Numbered from the stretch's first letter, positions 46,007 to 56,674 are shown. The stretch is 64,000 nucleotides of DNA from Theobroma cacao (GCF_000208745.1 NC_030856.1:6572239-6636238); one strand, 5' to 3'. Program-made: numbers and translations. The notes: generated by a model not told the origin, from the letters alone.

Positions 46007-46490
46007 GGATGGTGCTTGGTAGGAACTAGGGAGGTTGTTGCCTTGAAGGGTACTACTACTAATAAGTTTGCTTTTGGAGTTGAAAACAATGTCTACGATT
46101 GAAGAGTTGAAGGGGAAAAACAACATAGAAAAAATTAGAACGACAGACAACTGGGGAGAAAAACAAGGGATAGACTTTGAACCTAAACTGAGAATGGTAG
46201 GCATAGAAAGAAAAAAATCTGAGAGGATGGAGAAATAGAAGGGATAAAAAGAAGAGCAAAGGGAAGCTAGAGGAAGACATGGATGGTGCTTGCCGCTTGG
46301 GAGGGACTAGGGAGGTTTTTGCTTTGAGGGGTACTACTATTTATAAGTTTGCTTTTGGAGTTAAAAGCTATGACTATGATTGAAGATTTGAAGGGAAAAA
46401 TAACATCGAAAAAGTTAGAAGGGCAGACAATTGGGGAGAAAAACAAGGGATAGACTTGAACCAAAACTGGGAGTGGTAGGCATAGAAAGA
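46007..46490 (-). repeat. Partial tandem duplication of a PNGase A promoter and signal peptide
   Basis: About 45945-46205 and 46225-46490 are repeats of each other: signal-peptide codons, start region, GGTACTACTA leader, and a far end with GGCATAGAAAGAAAAA. In the outer copy the ATG is intact (46280) and opens a 73-codon frame (46059-46280). It begins MSSSSFPLLFFLSLLFLHPL, then runs into what is upstream noncoding sequence of copy 2. A TATAAATAG sequence at 46338-46346 stays in the outer repeat; the other copies have lost it. Confidence 0.8.
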
Positions 46491-47775
46491 AAAAAAAAAT
46501 CTGACTTGATTAGGAAGTAGAACGATGACATTAAATTACAAGTTGGCTTTTAGGAGAAAAAAACCTGCAAAATTAGCTATATAATGGCATGATCCATTAT
46601 CATTGTATTAGACCCAAGATTCATTATACATATATATAAAATGTGCAATGGATGAAAATTAGTCGTTTAGGAAGTTGAGATTTTTTTAAATGTATTTGAT
46701 TATTTAATTGAATAATAAATATTATTCATTGTTTTTTTTTTTGTGAGAATTACGTAATTTTATTGCTGAAAATATTCATTGTTTAGAGAGTTAAATTCAA
46801 TTTTTTTAAAATAAAAAAGTACTTATTTGTATATTATTACTTTTTTAGTTTATGCAACAAGCATATATCAACAAGAAAATTACAATATCTGATCAAATTT
46901 AAAAAAAAAAAAAAAACTTGATCAAATTATGGGATGTAGTCACTTGTCTGGAATACAAACCATTATTTACAGCTCCATGACAATGGATAAAGTTAATCAA
47001 TTGAAGCAAAATGCCACGGTTTTAATAGTGAACTTCAGATTGAAGACCAAGAATAAGCATGAGCAATTGAGGAACAAGCAACATAAGAGTTTACAATCTA
47101 AATGAAACATATTATCATTGACAAAGAATAGTGATGAGAAAAAGGATACATGGCACACATTTTTTTTGGCTATGTTAGAAAAATGACCTTTCCATCATTT
47201 TACATATATCTGGCACTTGCACAAGAAGTGCCGCATATATCTTAACCTAGCACAAACTAGATTATTGAATTGGCAAAGGTGAACGATCAAAAATTTCACT
47301 TCAACTAGATTATTCCGGAAGCACTTAATTCAGATACCATTTTAAACATGTTGTAAAGTCAAAGGATGAAAGTATAATACACCAGAAGTCTCTCAATATA
47401 CTTAGAGCTTATATCATGATAGAGAAGGGCATTCGGTTGCAAAATTCTACCTTATAAAACTTGACAACTGATCCTACCATTCTCTTTATAAACTAATGTG
47501 TGGTATATGTCAAGAAATAGGTTATAACAGCTTAGTTTTAGGATGAAGAGTCTAACTAAAGTCCAGTTAAAAGAAACACCTAAGTTCATTCAACAACAAA
47601 AAGTGAAAAGAGAAAGGATACAAGTGTATTTACAGATTCATCTGTCTTCATAACAAATTGAAATTAAAAAATGGAAACACTTACAATTTATTGGGAGTAT
47701 CCACATGTGGAAATCTTGAAAGATCTAATTGGAGAACTCCACATAAAGCAGCTCAAAAGCAATGGAGTCAAATTA
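46491..47775. other. Spacer between copies 2 and 3 (duplicated flanks)
   Basis: 46500-46850 is the upstream flank of copy 2 and matches 49850-50160. 46850-47770 is the 3' flank of copy 3 and matches 37370-38350. The junction of the two flanks near 46850 is therefore a duplication breakpoint. Noncoding. Confidence 0.7.
46723..46781 (-). mobile_element. 41-bp poly(T)-headed insertion with 9-bp duplication
   Basis: TATTCATTG at 46723-46731 and again at 46773-46781. Between them is a T run, then GTGAGAATTACGTAATTTTA and TTGCTGAA. The equivalent site near 50085-50092 (TTATTCATCATTTAAAGAG) has one copy only. It resembles the 3' tip of a LINE inserted antisense, similar in layout to 38025-38118. 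Confidence 0.65.
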
Positions 47776-49638
47776 CTAATTTCCATTAGGATCAACCACA
47801 TGAGATGCTAAAAAGGCTCTTCGGGCTGGAAAAGGCCACCATCTGCTGAGGGCAAATCCAAAATGAAATTTTGCTCTATTATTGCATGTCTTCCCCACTT
47901 CATCATAAAGAATGGTGTAGTTTGAGCTGCTTATGTTCCTGGAGTAGCAAAATTTACTGCTATCATAATTGTATGTTTGTTGGGTACTTCCCACTCCACT
48001 CACAACCAAGTTGTCCTTTACAACCATAACACCCTGTCCATTCTGCAAATTCCTGAGTGAACTGCTAGGCAACCTGGCATCAGCATCTATATACTTCTTC
48101 TCATTAAATCCCAATGTGACATTTGCTACGGACATTGAAGTTCCATTTCCTTGATCGAGATAGTCAGAGTATAAGTATAATAGAAACCTCTTGAGTGATT
48201 TCTTTGATTTAGCATCAGAGGCTGGCATCATTGCATAAATACTGTCATTAAAATGGATCATCTGATGCACGATCTGCAGATCTCCATCCTTGGCCATCAC
48301 CATTGAGTTACTATAACTTAAATCTTGAATAGATTTGGTTGTGACTGTGCCATAAGAGGACTTGACCCATCCAGTGGAGGATATGAACCTGGTTGTATTT
48401 GTAATGAATGTTCCATTTAAACCCTTAAAGTCTGACACAGAAGAAACACCCAGAGGAACAATGTCATGCTGCAAAAGCTTCCCTTCAGTCTTAGTGCTCT
48501 TACTATCCAACCATAGATGCAAATTAGCATCAATATACCACACATTCAAAGCATTTGTAACACTAAAACCTAGTTTGTGGGTTTTCTCATCCAATAAATT
48601 TCCCAAAAATGGGGTAATTTCAATATCATAAGTAGGGAGATCAAATGAACCGACTCCACTAATTGGTCTCCACAAGAGAGGATTAATTCCTCCTGTATAC
48701 ACCACAGTGAAAGGCCAAACAGCTCCAACCACTTCACCATCCAAACTAACCACAACTTCCCTAAAAGGTCCATTCCCTGCCAAATTTGTAAGATTATTGG
48801 CAGCAATATAATCGTTCGGAGGATTTCCATACCAAAACTCATCATTCTCATGAAAAGATACATATACCTCCAACACAGCCCGATAAACATTCTGAGGAAT
48901 TTCAAATTCCTTCACTTTAACATCAGTAGCATTCTCGATCTCATACCACAACCCATCTTTCAGTGGCAAATCCCGCGAAAAGGGTATGATCAAATCAGCC
49001 TTAGAACCAACCCCAGATCCTAAAATTTCCGCTTTTTCCTCAAAACGATTCATTTTTTCAACAAAAGGGTAAAAATATAGGGTTATGTTGACATGGTAAA
49101 CACCAGTATAAGTCTTGTCAACAAGATTTCCCATATAAACAGAAAAAGTTTGAGTCTTGTTCATTAAAAGCAATGAGTTATACCTTGTGATATCCTTTTT
49201 GACACTCCAGACAATCCCAGTAGCTCGAGGCTCAGCTGTGCAGCTCCTGAGTAGCTCCACTCCAGACAACCAAACTCCAAAAATCCTGTCAAATTGCCTT
49301 CCTTTACATGTAGCATTCCACTCCAGGACGATCTTGGAAAATTCCTGATAAGGGCAATCAGATGGAAAGGTGTAGTTTGCAAAGACAGGAGGTTTACCAT
49401 AAGTGTAGCCAAAGTCATGTTGCAGAATAGTGAGGGAACAGGGCTTGGCGTTTGGGACTCTGATGGGTTTGGTGACTTCAAAAAAGCGAGTTGGTGGGAT
49501 GGTGTCATTGGTTGATGGTTGGGAGAGAAGGGTTGATTTGAGGAGGGTTTTGGTTTTGTGGATATTGGCTTGGCTGAAGAGAGGATGGAGAAATAGAAGG
49601 GATAGAAAGAAGAGCAAAGGGAAGCAGGTGGAAGACAT
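47776..49638 (-). CDS. PNGase A-type peptide N-glycanase, array copy 3
   Basis: Intronless, 620 residues from the ATG at 49638 (MSSTCFPLLFFLSLLFLHPL), which opens a signal peptide like copy 1. The frame is open 53 codons further upstream, but that part matches the noncoding leader of the other copies, so the inner ATG is chosen. All family blocks are intact: LQHDFGYTYGKPPVF, FDRIFGVWLSGVELLR, TYTGVYHVNITLYFYP, GNGPFREVVVSLDGEVVG, YTGGINPLLWRPISGVG, YDIEITPFLGNLLDEKTHK and FISSTGWVKSSYG. Expected secretory glycoamidase acting on N-glycopeptides. Nearly identical C-terminal half to copy 1, so recent duplication or gene conversion is likely. Confidence 0.93.
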   Translation of the reverse strand: MSSTCFPLLFFLSLLFLHPLFSQANIHKTKTLLKSTLLSQPSTNDTIPPTRFFEVTKPIRVPNAKPCSLTILQHDFGYTYGKPPVFANYTFPSDCPYQEFSKIVLEWNATCKGRQFDRIFGVWLSGVELLRSCTAEPRATGIVWSVKKDITRYNSLLLMNKTQTFSVYMGNLVDKTYTGVYHVNITLYFYPFVEKMNRFEEKAEILGSGVGSKADLIIPFSRDLPLKDGLWYEIENATDVKVKEFEIPQNVYRAVLEVYVSFHENDEFWYGNPPNDYIAANNLTNLAGNGPFREVVVSLDGEVVGAVWPFTVVYTGGINPLLWRPISGVGSFDLPTYDIEITPFLGNLLDEKTHKLGFSVTNALNVWYIDANLHLWLDSKSTKTEGKLLQHDIVPLGVSSVSDFKGLNGTFITNTTRFISSTGWVKSSYGTVTTKSIQDLSYSNSMVMAKDGDLQIVHQMIHFNDSIYAMMPASDAKSKKSLKRFLLYLYSDYLDQGNGTSMSVANVTLGFNEKKYIDADARLPSSSLRNLQNGQGVMVVKDNLVVSGVGSTQQTYNYDSSKFCYSRNISSSNYTILYDEVGKTCNNRAKFHFGFALSRWWPFPARRAFLASHVVDPNGN

Positions 49639-50918
49639 GGATGGTGGATGGTAGGGAATAGGGAGATTGTTCCTTTGAAGGGTACAACTACTAGTAAGTT
49701 TGCTTTTGGAGTTAAAAGCAATGTCTACAATTGAATACTTCAAGGCAAAAACAACATAGAAAAAGTTAGGAGTGGACAGAATTGGGGAGAGAAACAAGGG
49801 ATAGACATTGAACGGAAACTGGAAATAGTAGGCATAGAAAGAAAAAGATCTGACTTTAGTAGAAAGTGAAATAATGACATTAAATTACAGGTTGGCTTTT
49901 AGGAGAAAAATACCTTCAAAATTAGCTATTTAATGGCATGATCCATTGTCATTGTATTTGACCCAAGTGACCAAAGATTCATTGTCTATAAAAACAAAAA
50001 TGTGTGATGGATGGAAATTAGTCATTTAGGAAGTTAAGATTCTTTTTACTGTCTCGGATCATTTGATTAAATGATAAAATTATTCATCATTTAAAGAGTT
50101 AAATTCAAAATTTTTAAATAAAAGTTTACTTATTTGTATATTATTATTTTTTTCTCAAATCACACACCCATTAGGATTAGAATAGGATGGAGGACATATG
50201 ATAAAAATATTAAATTGGAAGGTTCCCTACCCAATTAAGCTGCAGCCTTTGCCCAAGGAATTGTTTACCTTATTTTGACCTCTTAAGATTTTACTGACCA
50301 TAGTGAATAAAGCATGCATGCAAGAATAAGAAGTAGTATTTGGTATGTGAAAGCTAGATTACAAGAAGCTGAAGTCAGAAAATAAATCAATTAAAGTAAA
50401 TTTGCTTAACAGTTTAAGTTTATGCAGTAACTGAGATAGTTCAGAATTTCCTTGAGCTTCAGCTTGATGCATTCAGTTCACCAATCAGAATGAAAAAGAA
50501 TAAGCATTTACCCTTCAGCTACATACTTCTGCCTTTGAAACTCCAAAATTTTGTGTTACATCATTTCTGCTATGACTATCTGCTAAATCATCATTTTGGA
50601 GACACTTTCATGCAAGAATGTGATAATCCCACCAAATCTCCACCCAAAAGAAGCGGAGTCAATCATAGTTTGCAGATAAGAGGGGGTCACTTTTAAACCT
50701 TGGCATTGCTGAAACACAGTCTAATTTATTGCTTATAAGTGCGTAAGATAAGGTTAAAAGAACAAAGTAAAGAAATTTAAGATGGCACAATTTCCACAAT
50801 CATCGGTGCAAATGATATCACATCTGGAATATCTAGAATGAAACATTGAAAACTCCTTTATTGAGCAGCTCAAGAATCAACCGAATTCAGTGTCCTGTTC
50901 CCCTTCGTTGCTAAGACA
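49639..50918. other. Upstream region of copy 3 and spacer to copy 4
   Basis: 49640-49830 is leader and promoter sequence shared with copies 1 and 2. 50120-50440 matches the region upstream of copy 1. The remainder is the 3' flank of copy 4. The TATA sequence kept at 46338 is replaced here by a CTAGTAAG-like sequence. No gene. Confidence 0.6.
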
Positions 50919-52769
50919 TCAATGATCAGATGCTAGAAAAGCCTTTGTAGGAAAATGCTGCAGTCCTTTTGATGACTTGAGTTCAAAATCTGAAAGTAGC
51001 AGTGCTCCTTTATTACATAAGTTACTCACTTCATCATAATCAATGATGCTGTTGGAGCTGCTTATGTTCCTGGAGTAGCAGAAATCACTTCCATGGTATT
51101 CATATACTTGTCGTGTACCAGCCAATCTATTGACAATCAAGTGGTTTTTCACAGCAAGAACTGCTTGCGCATTCTGCATATTTTGCAGAGAGCTGATAAA
51201 GAATTTAAAGCCAACATTCTTGTACTTCTTCTCATTAAATCCTAATGTGACGTTCATGACATAGAGGAACGTTCCCTTTTCTTCTTCTGATAAGTCCACG
51301 TACAAGTGAAGGGGAAAATGTTTAAATGATTCCTCAGCATGAACATAAGGAAATGGCATCTTTGCATAAACTCTGTCATTGAAATGGATCGTCTGATTCA
51401 CAACCTGAAAATTCCCATCCTTACCAATTTGCAGCGAGTTACTGTAACTGAACTCCTGAATGGAATGAGTTGTAATATTCCCGTAAGAAGACTTGATCCA
51501 TCCAGTTGAAGATATGAACCTGTTTGCACTTGTCAAGAACTTTCCATTTAAGCCCTCAAAATCTGACTCCTCGGAAACACCAACAACCTTATTATTGCAC
51601 ATCAGAAGTTTCCCTTCAGTTTTCACACTCCTGCTATCCAACCAGAGGTGCAAATTAGCATCTATGAACCAGACATTCAAGGCGTTTGTAACACTGAACC
51701 CCAATTTATGGAATTTTCCATCCAACATGTTGCCTAAAAATGGAGTGATTTCAATATCATAAGAAGGGAGGTTGAAAGAACTAATGCCTGTAATGGGGCT
51801 CCAAAATAGGGGATTAATTCCTCCAGTATAGATCACAGTAAAAGGCCAAACTGCACCTACCACTTGACCGTCAAGACTGACTACAACCTCTCTAAATGGT
51901 CCATTTCCAGGAGTGCCACTTAGATTATTTGCAGCAATGTAGTCATTTGGAAAATTGCCATACCAGAACTCATCATTCTCATGAAAAGATATATAAACCT
52001 CTAATACAGCCCTGTAAACATTTTGGGGGATTTTAAATTGCTTCAACTTAGTATCATTGGAATTCTGAACTTCAAACCACAAACCATCATTTAGTGGCAG
52101 ATCTCGAGAAATAGGTAAGATCAGATCAGCCTTAGAGTCAGATGCCAAGTTATGCAAAATCTGCTTATCATCATTCAAATTGTTTTCAGCAGGATAAAAA
52201 TGAAATGTTAAATTAACATGGTACACCCCAGTATAAGTCCTGTCCACAATGTTGCCAAGAAAAACAGCTAAAGTTTGTGTTCCCTTCTTCAAGAGCAATG
52301 AATAGTACCTTGTTATATCCTTCTCAACAGTCCAAACAATTCCATTTGATGTAGGCTCTGCTGTGCAGCTCCTAAGGAGCTCTACACCTCCTAGCCAAAT
52401 CCCAAAAATGCGATCAAATTGTGTTCCTTTGCATGTTGCCTTCCATTCAAGCACAATTTTGGTGAAACTTTGAGAGTAACAATGAGGAGGGATGTAGTTT
52501 ACAAGAACCGGGGGTCTTCCATAAGTGAAGCCAAAATCATGCTGAAGAACAAGGTATGAGCATGGTTTAGTATTTGGTCGTTTGATGGGTTTGGTTACTT
52601 CAAAGTAGAGAGTCGGTGAGTTGTCATTGGAGTGTATTGTGCTGGTCAGTTGAGAGAGGAGATTTGATCTAAGGAGATCCTTGCTTTTGTGGAGATTCGC
52701 CATGGAGAATAGAGGTTGGTAGAGGAACAGCAAGAGAAAGAAGTGGAAAGTGAACAGAAAGGAAGCCAT
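50919..52769 (-). CDS. PNGase A-type peptide N-glycanase, array copy 4 (divergent)
   Basis: Intronless, 616 residues. Signal peptide MASFLFTFHFFLLLFLYQPL then FSMANLHKS. Same domain order as copies 1 and 3 with many substitutions: FEVTKPIKRPNTKPC, LQHDFGFTYGRPPVLV, FDRIFGIWLGGVELLRSC, TYTGVYHVNLTFHFYP, DLPLNDGLWFEV, GNGPFREVVVSLDGQVVG, YTGGINPLFWSPITGI, YDIEITPFLGNMLDGKFHK and FISSTGWIKSSYG. The C-terminus (residues 480 on) is the least conserved part. This is the oldest split in the array, and its flanks do not align with those of copies 1-3. Same expected activity; possibly a different substrate range or expression. Confidence 0.92.
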   Translation of the reverse strand: MASFLFTFHFFLLLFLYQPLFSMANLHKSKDLLRSNLLSQLTSTIHSNDNSPTLYFEVTKPIKRPNTKPCSYLVLQHDFGFTYGRPPVLVNYIPPHCYSQSFTKIVLEWKATCKGTQFDRIFGIWLGGVELLRSCTAEPTSNGIVWTVEKDITRYYSLLLKKGTQTLAVFLGNIVDRTYTGVYHVNLTFHFYPAENNLNDDKQILHNLASDSKADLILPISRDLPLNDGLWFEVQNSNDTKLKQFKIPQNVYRAVLEVYISFHENDEFWYGNFPNDYIAANNLSGTPGNGPFREVVVSLDGQVVGAVWPFTVIYTGGINPLFWSPITGISSFNLPSYDIEITPFLGNMLDGKFHKLGFSVTNALNVWFIDANLHLWLDSRSVKTEGKLLMCNNKVVGVSEESDFEGLNGKFLTSANRFISSTGWIKSSYGNITTHSIQEFSYSNSLQIGKDGNFQVVNQTIHFNDRVYAKMPFPYVHAEESFKHFPLHLYVDLSEEEKGTFLYVMNVTLGFNEKKYKNVGFKFFISSLQNMQNAQAVLAVKNHLIVNRLAGTRQVYEYHGSDFCYSRNISSSNSIIDYDEVSNLCNKGALLLSDFELKSSKGLQHFPTKAFLASDH

Positions 52770-53764
52770 CTATGGTGGCTTGGTAGCTGCTTAATTTGCT
52801 GGTTTAATGTGTGTTAGAGAAAGATTGTTGGAGTGATATCAATGCTGCAAAACTGAGTTGAAAATCAAACTTGAGGAAGGCTGACTGGTAATGACTTTTG
52901 ACACCTTACCAGAAACACGAAATCAAACCTTTTCCTTCAGAACTTGAAATTGAACATAGCTATCTCAGCATTTTAGTTTAACTTCTAAAAGAAACAAGTA
53001 TTAAAGAAACTGCAAAGCTTAAGTAGGTCAGCATATATTGCCTTGTAAGTTAAGTAGCAGTGAAAACAATGATGGAACCAATACATACATGAAGTGCTTG
53101 TAGTGAGTTTCCCCCCACTTGCCTTTGGTAATTTAGGAAACCAAATCGAAAAGGAGATAACAGCCTTCCTTAGTAAATTTAGAAATATCTGACCAAAGAA
53201 AGCATGAATTTCCAAAACCAAAATATCTGAATCTAATTAAATACCACCATTAGGTGGAGAGGTAACTTTAAAGTGAACTTGTTAGATCACTAGTATTTAT
53301 CTTTTGTACTGATCATATAGTAAATGTGAGTAAGCATTGAATGAACTAGACGAAAAGAAAATCCAGATTTGTCGAAAAATTAATCCAAAGAGCTAAACAA
53401 AACAAAGAACCAATTGCTGATCTGCAACTTTCAATAATGAAATCTAGAATTTCCTGTTTGGACCTCAAAACATTTCCCAGTATAGAACTCAACAACTAGA
53501 AGAAATAAAGTTTAGAAACACAAAACAATATTCTCTGCAATATTACTTAAAGGACGAAATGAATCCAAGCGGCAGTATGTTTCATGCTCACAATGAATAG
53601 CTGAAGCTTACATTTTAGCAGATCCTACAGAAGTAAAGAACCCCAACCTCGTGACAATTAGGTCACTATGGGAAAAAAAAAAGAATACATAGAGTTAAAA
53701 ACTTTATTGGAAACTATTTATCAAACTTCGAAGAGTTGCTTATATTTATATGGAACAGCTGACA
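52770..53764. other. Intergenic between PNGase A copy 4 and the RLP gene
   Basis: Copy-4 promoter on the left and the RLP 3' flank on the right. TTTATT (AATAAA on minus) at 53703-53708, 57 bases past the RLP stop, is the likely poly(A) signal. Nothing else recognised. Confidence 0.55.
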
Positions 53765-56674
53765 TTAGAGTACTGGTTGTATTGGCTTATTTCTTCTTAC
53801 TCTAGTTTTCTGGATTTGCCTTCTGACTTTTTGGTTTGGGGCTCTCTGGATAATCTTCACTAACCAAGCTGGTTTTCCTGCTGTGAATACAATGTATCCC
53901 ATGCTCAATCCCAACACAAGTCCACATCCATAACCCATCATTGCAAATTTCCAAGTAAGTGCTCTTCCATTATCATCATCTTCATCAAATATTGATGGAG
54001 GTGCTTCTGTTCCCTCACTTTCCCCACATTCCTTTGACAACGGAAATCCACATAACTGTAAGTTACCTATGTAGGAATCATTTGTGAAAGTATTAAACTG
54101 ATATCCTCTAGGAATCGGTCCCACGAGATTGTTTTGAGAAAGATTTAACACTGCAAGAAATATCAGATTCGTCAATTGCATAGGGATCCTTCCTTCAATC
54201 TTATTTGATGAGAGATCTAATGATTCCAGTGCTAACAAATTCCCCAATGATGATGGGATTTGACCTGTTAGGCTGTTATGAGAGAAGTTGAGCACCAAAA
54301 GATCTTTAAGTTCTCCCACTACTTCGGGAACCTGTCCTTCGAATTGATTGCTTGAAAAATCAATAGTTGTGAAAATATCTAATATTTTCTCAAAAGTTCT
54401 CTCCAATCCTTTGATTGTTAAAATCATGGAATCCTTATAATATAACTCTCCAATATAGTATGGACCGGCTGGCTGTTCATGGATATCCTTCATACCCTTC
54501 AAATTTTGAAAGAATTTATTTGGCAAGTGGCCATTGAACTCATTCTGAGAGACATCAATGACTCGCAAACTAGTAAAGAAAGATGTGCTCCTCAAATTTG
54601 GTACTGGACCATGAAATTTATTAGATCGCAGGACAAGGATTTGAAGGCTCGAAAGTACACCTAACCAACGAGGAAAGGAGTCATTCAAGTTGTTGTTGCC
54701 CAAATCTAGAAATTCCAATTCACTGCAATTCACCAAAGATCGTGGTATGGGTCCTTCTAGTTGGTTGTTATTGAGGTTAAGACTTCTCAACCAACTACCT
54801 TCATCAGTACACATTCTTGGGATTTTGCCATCGAAGTTATTCATTCGTAAATTCAGAACAGAGAGGAAGCGGTAATTTCCAAGACATCTTGGAATGATTC
54901 CACTCAGGTTATTCTTTGACATGTCGAGGACTTGAGGGAAAGTTATATTGCAAAACCCTGAAGGGATTTCTCCAGTCAATTCATTTTCTGAAATCAAGAG
55001 ATGATGTATTGAATGTGGTGGAGTAGGAAGTGGTCCTTGAAGCGAATTTGAACGAAGGTCAATTGTCTGAAGAGTCTTCCCAGGAAAGTGGTCTACATTT
55101 GTCAACAAATTGAAAGAAAGGTCCAAATAGGTCAAACTCTCCCACCCTTCGGCCTCCAATTTGGAAATGGAACCCTGAATTTTGTTATTAGAAAGATCTA
55201 AACGGGACAAAGTCTCGGATGCTCTCAAGAAACTTGGGAATTGGTGTATGTTGCAAGAAGAGAAACACAAAATATTTAGCTTGGGGAAGGTGGAATTCAC
55301 ATCATTGCTACAGCTACTCAATGATAATAAACTGTTATTTGAAAGATCAAGCTCCTGTAAATTTCTAAGCTTTGAGAGCATGCATGACTCAATGTTGCCA
55401 CTCAAATTATTTGATGAAAGATCAAGTAAAGCAAGATTCACTGGTAGACTAAACAACCAACCTGGCACTCTGCCATCCAGCAAGTTTGCAGATAAAAAGA
55501 GGCGTTGAAGATTTGAGAGTCCACTTATATTGTATGGAAGGGGACCCCCTAAATGATTATTGTTGAAGGCCATGTCAGTAACTCCAGTGAGGTTAAATAC
55601 TGATGATGGAAATAAACCATGGAAATTGTTAAAAGAAAAATCCAACATAATTAGTTTCTTGAAGTTCCCAAAAACATCTGGAATTTGACCTTCAAAATTG
55701 TTAGATTTTAAATGTAAGAAAGTGATTTTGGTGAGGTTTCCAAGAGATGAAGGGATTGACCCTGTGAAATAACAAAAAGAAAGGTCAAGTTCTTCCAAGT
55801 TTTCAAGATTTCCAATTGAGTCTGGTAACTCGTCTGAGAAACTTGTTTCTGAAAGGTGCAAAAATCTAAGGGGACTACTCCAATTTGATTTAGGGAGATA
55901 ACCACTGAGAAAATGATTTTCTCTTAAAATGATTTTTTCTAGATACGGAAGGCTGAAAATTTCACTTGGAAATTTTCCTTGCAGTTGACAGTCATAAAGA
56001 CTCAAACGCTTTAACGAGGCAGTCAAGTTCAGAAAGGAATTTGGTCTAACCAAATACATATCCACATGGTCAAGGAAAAGATCTTCTAACTTTGTTAGGT
56101 TATGCACAAGCATGTTAAAATGATGGTTATCGAGCATTAATCGAGGAGTTGACAGATCAAGTGAAACCAGTTCTGACAAAAGAGAGATTTGCTCTGTAAC
56201 CATACCGTGGAACCCTGTATAAGAAAGATTGAGATGGGTTAGACTCCTCAACTTACTAAACTCAGAAGGAATTTGAGAATCAATGAAATTGAGGTGGGCA
56301 AGGTTAAGCCACTGGAGATCCTGAAGGAGGAAGAGGCTGCTGTTGGATGGAAGATTGCCTTCAAGTAGACTACAACTGAGATCAAGGCCAATCACGCGAC
56401 CCGTCATGCTGTGGCACGTGACACCCTCCCAGGAGCAACAGTCTATACTTTGGTTCCAGGATTCTGTCTTAGGATAAGAATCTCTACATATTTCAGAGTC
56501 ACTGACAAGAGACAGGCTGTTCTTGAACTGGATCAAAGCAGAACTATGTTCAGAAGGGCATGATTGTGGAGGACGAAATGATAGAAGGGATATCGATGAA
56601 GAATTAACTTGGAAGAGTAAGAAGGCAAAAAGGAAGCAGAGCATTCGATATAGCCACATTGAGCAACAACCCAT
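53765..56674 (-). CDS. LRR receptor-like protein (RLP, Cf-9/Ve1 type)
   Basis: Intronless, 969 residues. Signal peptide about 1-26; LRRNT segment CPSEHSSALIQFKNSL and SWNQSIDCCSWEGVTCHS with the paired-Cys cap; then extracellular LRRs of LxxLxxLxLSxNxxxGxIP type (about 95-890), many with NxS/T sites. A loop-out island sits before the last repeats (YYKDSMILTIKG then TFTTIDFSSN-like start). A C-terminal cap (LCGFPLSKECGES), an acidic stretch (DEDDDN), one transmembrane helix (FAMMGYGCGLVLGLSMGYIVF, about 910-931) and a short basic tail without kinase follow. Such proteins work at the plasma membrane with SOBIR1- and BAK1-like kinases in immunity, or with others in development. The ligand cannot be predicted. 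TATA at 56755-56762. Members usually cluster, but only one is seen here. Confidence 0.94.
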   Translation of the reverse strand: MGCCSMWLYRMLCFLFAFLLFQVNSSSISLLSFRPPQSCPSEHSSALIQFKNSLSLVSDSEICRDSYPKTESWNQSIDCCSWEGVTCHSMTGRVIGLDLSCSLLEGNLPSNSSLFLLQDLQWLNLAHLNFIDSQIPSEFSKLRSLTHLNLSYTGFHGMVTEQISLLSELVSLDLSTPRLMLDNHHFNMLVHNLTKLEDLFLDHVDMYLVRPNSFLNLTASLKRLSLYDCQLQGKFPSEIFSLPYLEKIILRENHFLSGYLPKSNWSSPLRFLHLSETSFSDELPDSIGNLENLEELDLSFCYFTGSIPSSLGNLTKITFLHLKSNNFEGQIPDVFGNFKKLIMLDFSFNNFHGLFPSSVFNLTGVTDMAFNNNHLGGPLPYNISGLSNLQRLFLSANLLDGRVPGWLFSLPVNLALLDLSSNNLSGNIESCMLSKLRNLQELDLSNNSLLSLSSCSNDVNSTFPKLNILCFSSCNIHQFPSFLRASETLSRLDLSNNKIQGSISKLEAEGWESLTYLDLSFNLLTNVDHFPGKTLQTIDLRSNSLQGPLPTPPHSIHHLLISENELTGEIPSGFCNITFPQVLDMSKNNLSGIIPRCLGNYRFLSVLNLRMNNFDGKIPRMCTDEGSWLRSLNLNNNQLEGPIPRSLVNCSELEFLDLGNNNLNDSFPRWLGVLSSLQILVLRSNKFHGPVPNLRSTSFFTSLRVIDVSQNEFNGHLPNKFFQNLKGMKDIHEQPAGPYYIGELYYKDSMILTIKGLERTFEKILDIFTTIDFSSNQFEGQVPEVVGELKDLLVLNFSHNSLTGQIPSSLGNLLALESLDLSSNKIEGRIPMQLTNLIFLAVLNLSQNNLVGPIPRGYQFNTFTNDSYIGNLQLCGFPLSKECGESEGTEAPPSIFDEDDDNGRALTWKFAMMGYGCGLVLGLSMGYIVFTAGKPAWLVKIIQRAPNQKVRRQIQKTRVRRNKPIQPVL

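Noticed and set aside
47625..47700. Extra 50-60 bases in the 3' flank of PNGase A copy 3 as a transposon insertion
   Set aside because: Flanked only by a TTTAC/TTAC word; a deletion between short repeats in copy 1 explains it equally well.
49639..49797. 53-codon N-terminal extension of PNGase A copy 3
   Set aside because: It matches noncoding leader sequence of the other copies, and the inner ATG begins the conserved signal peptide.
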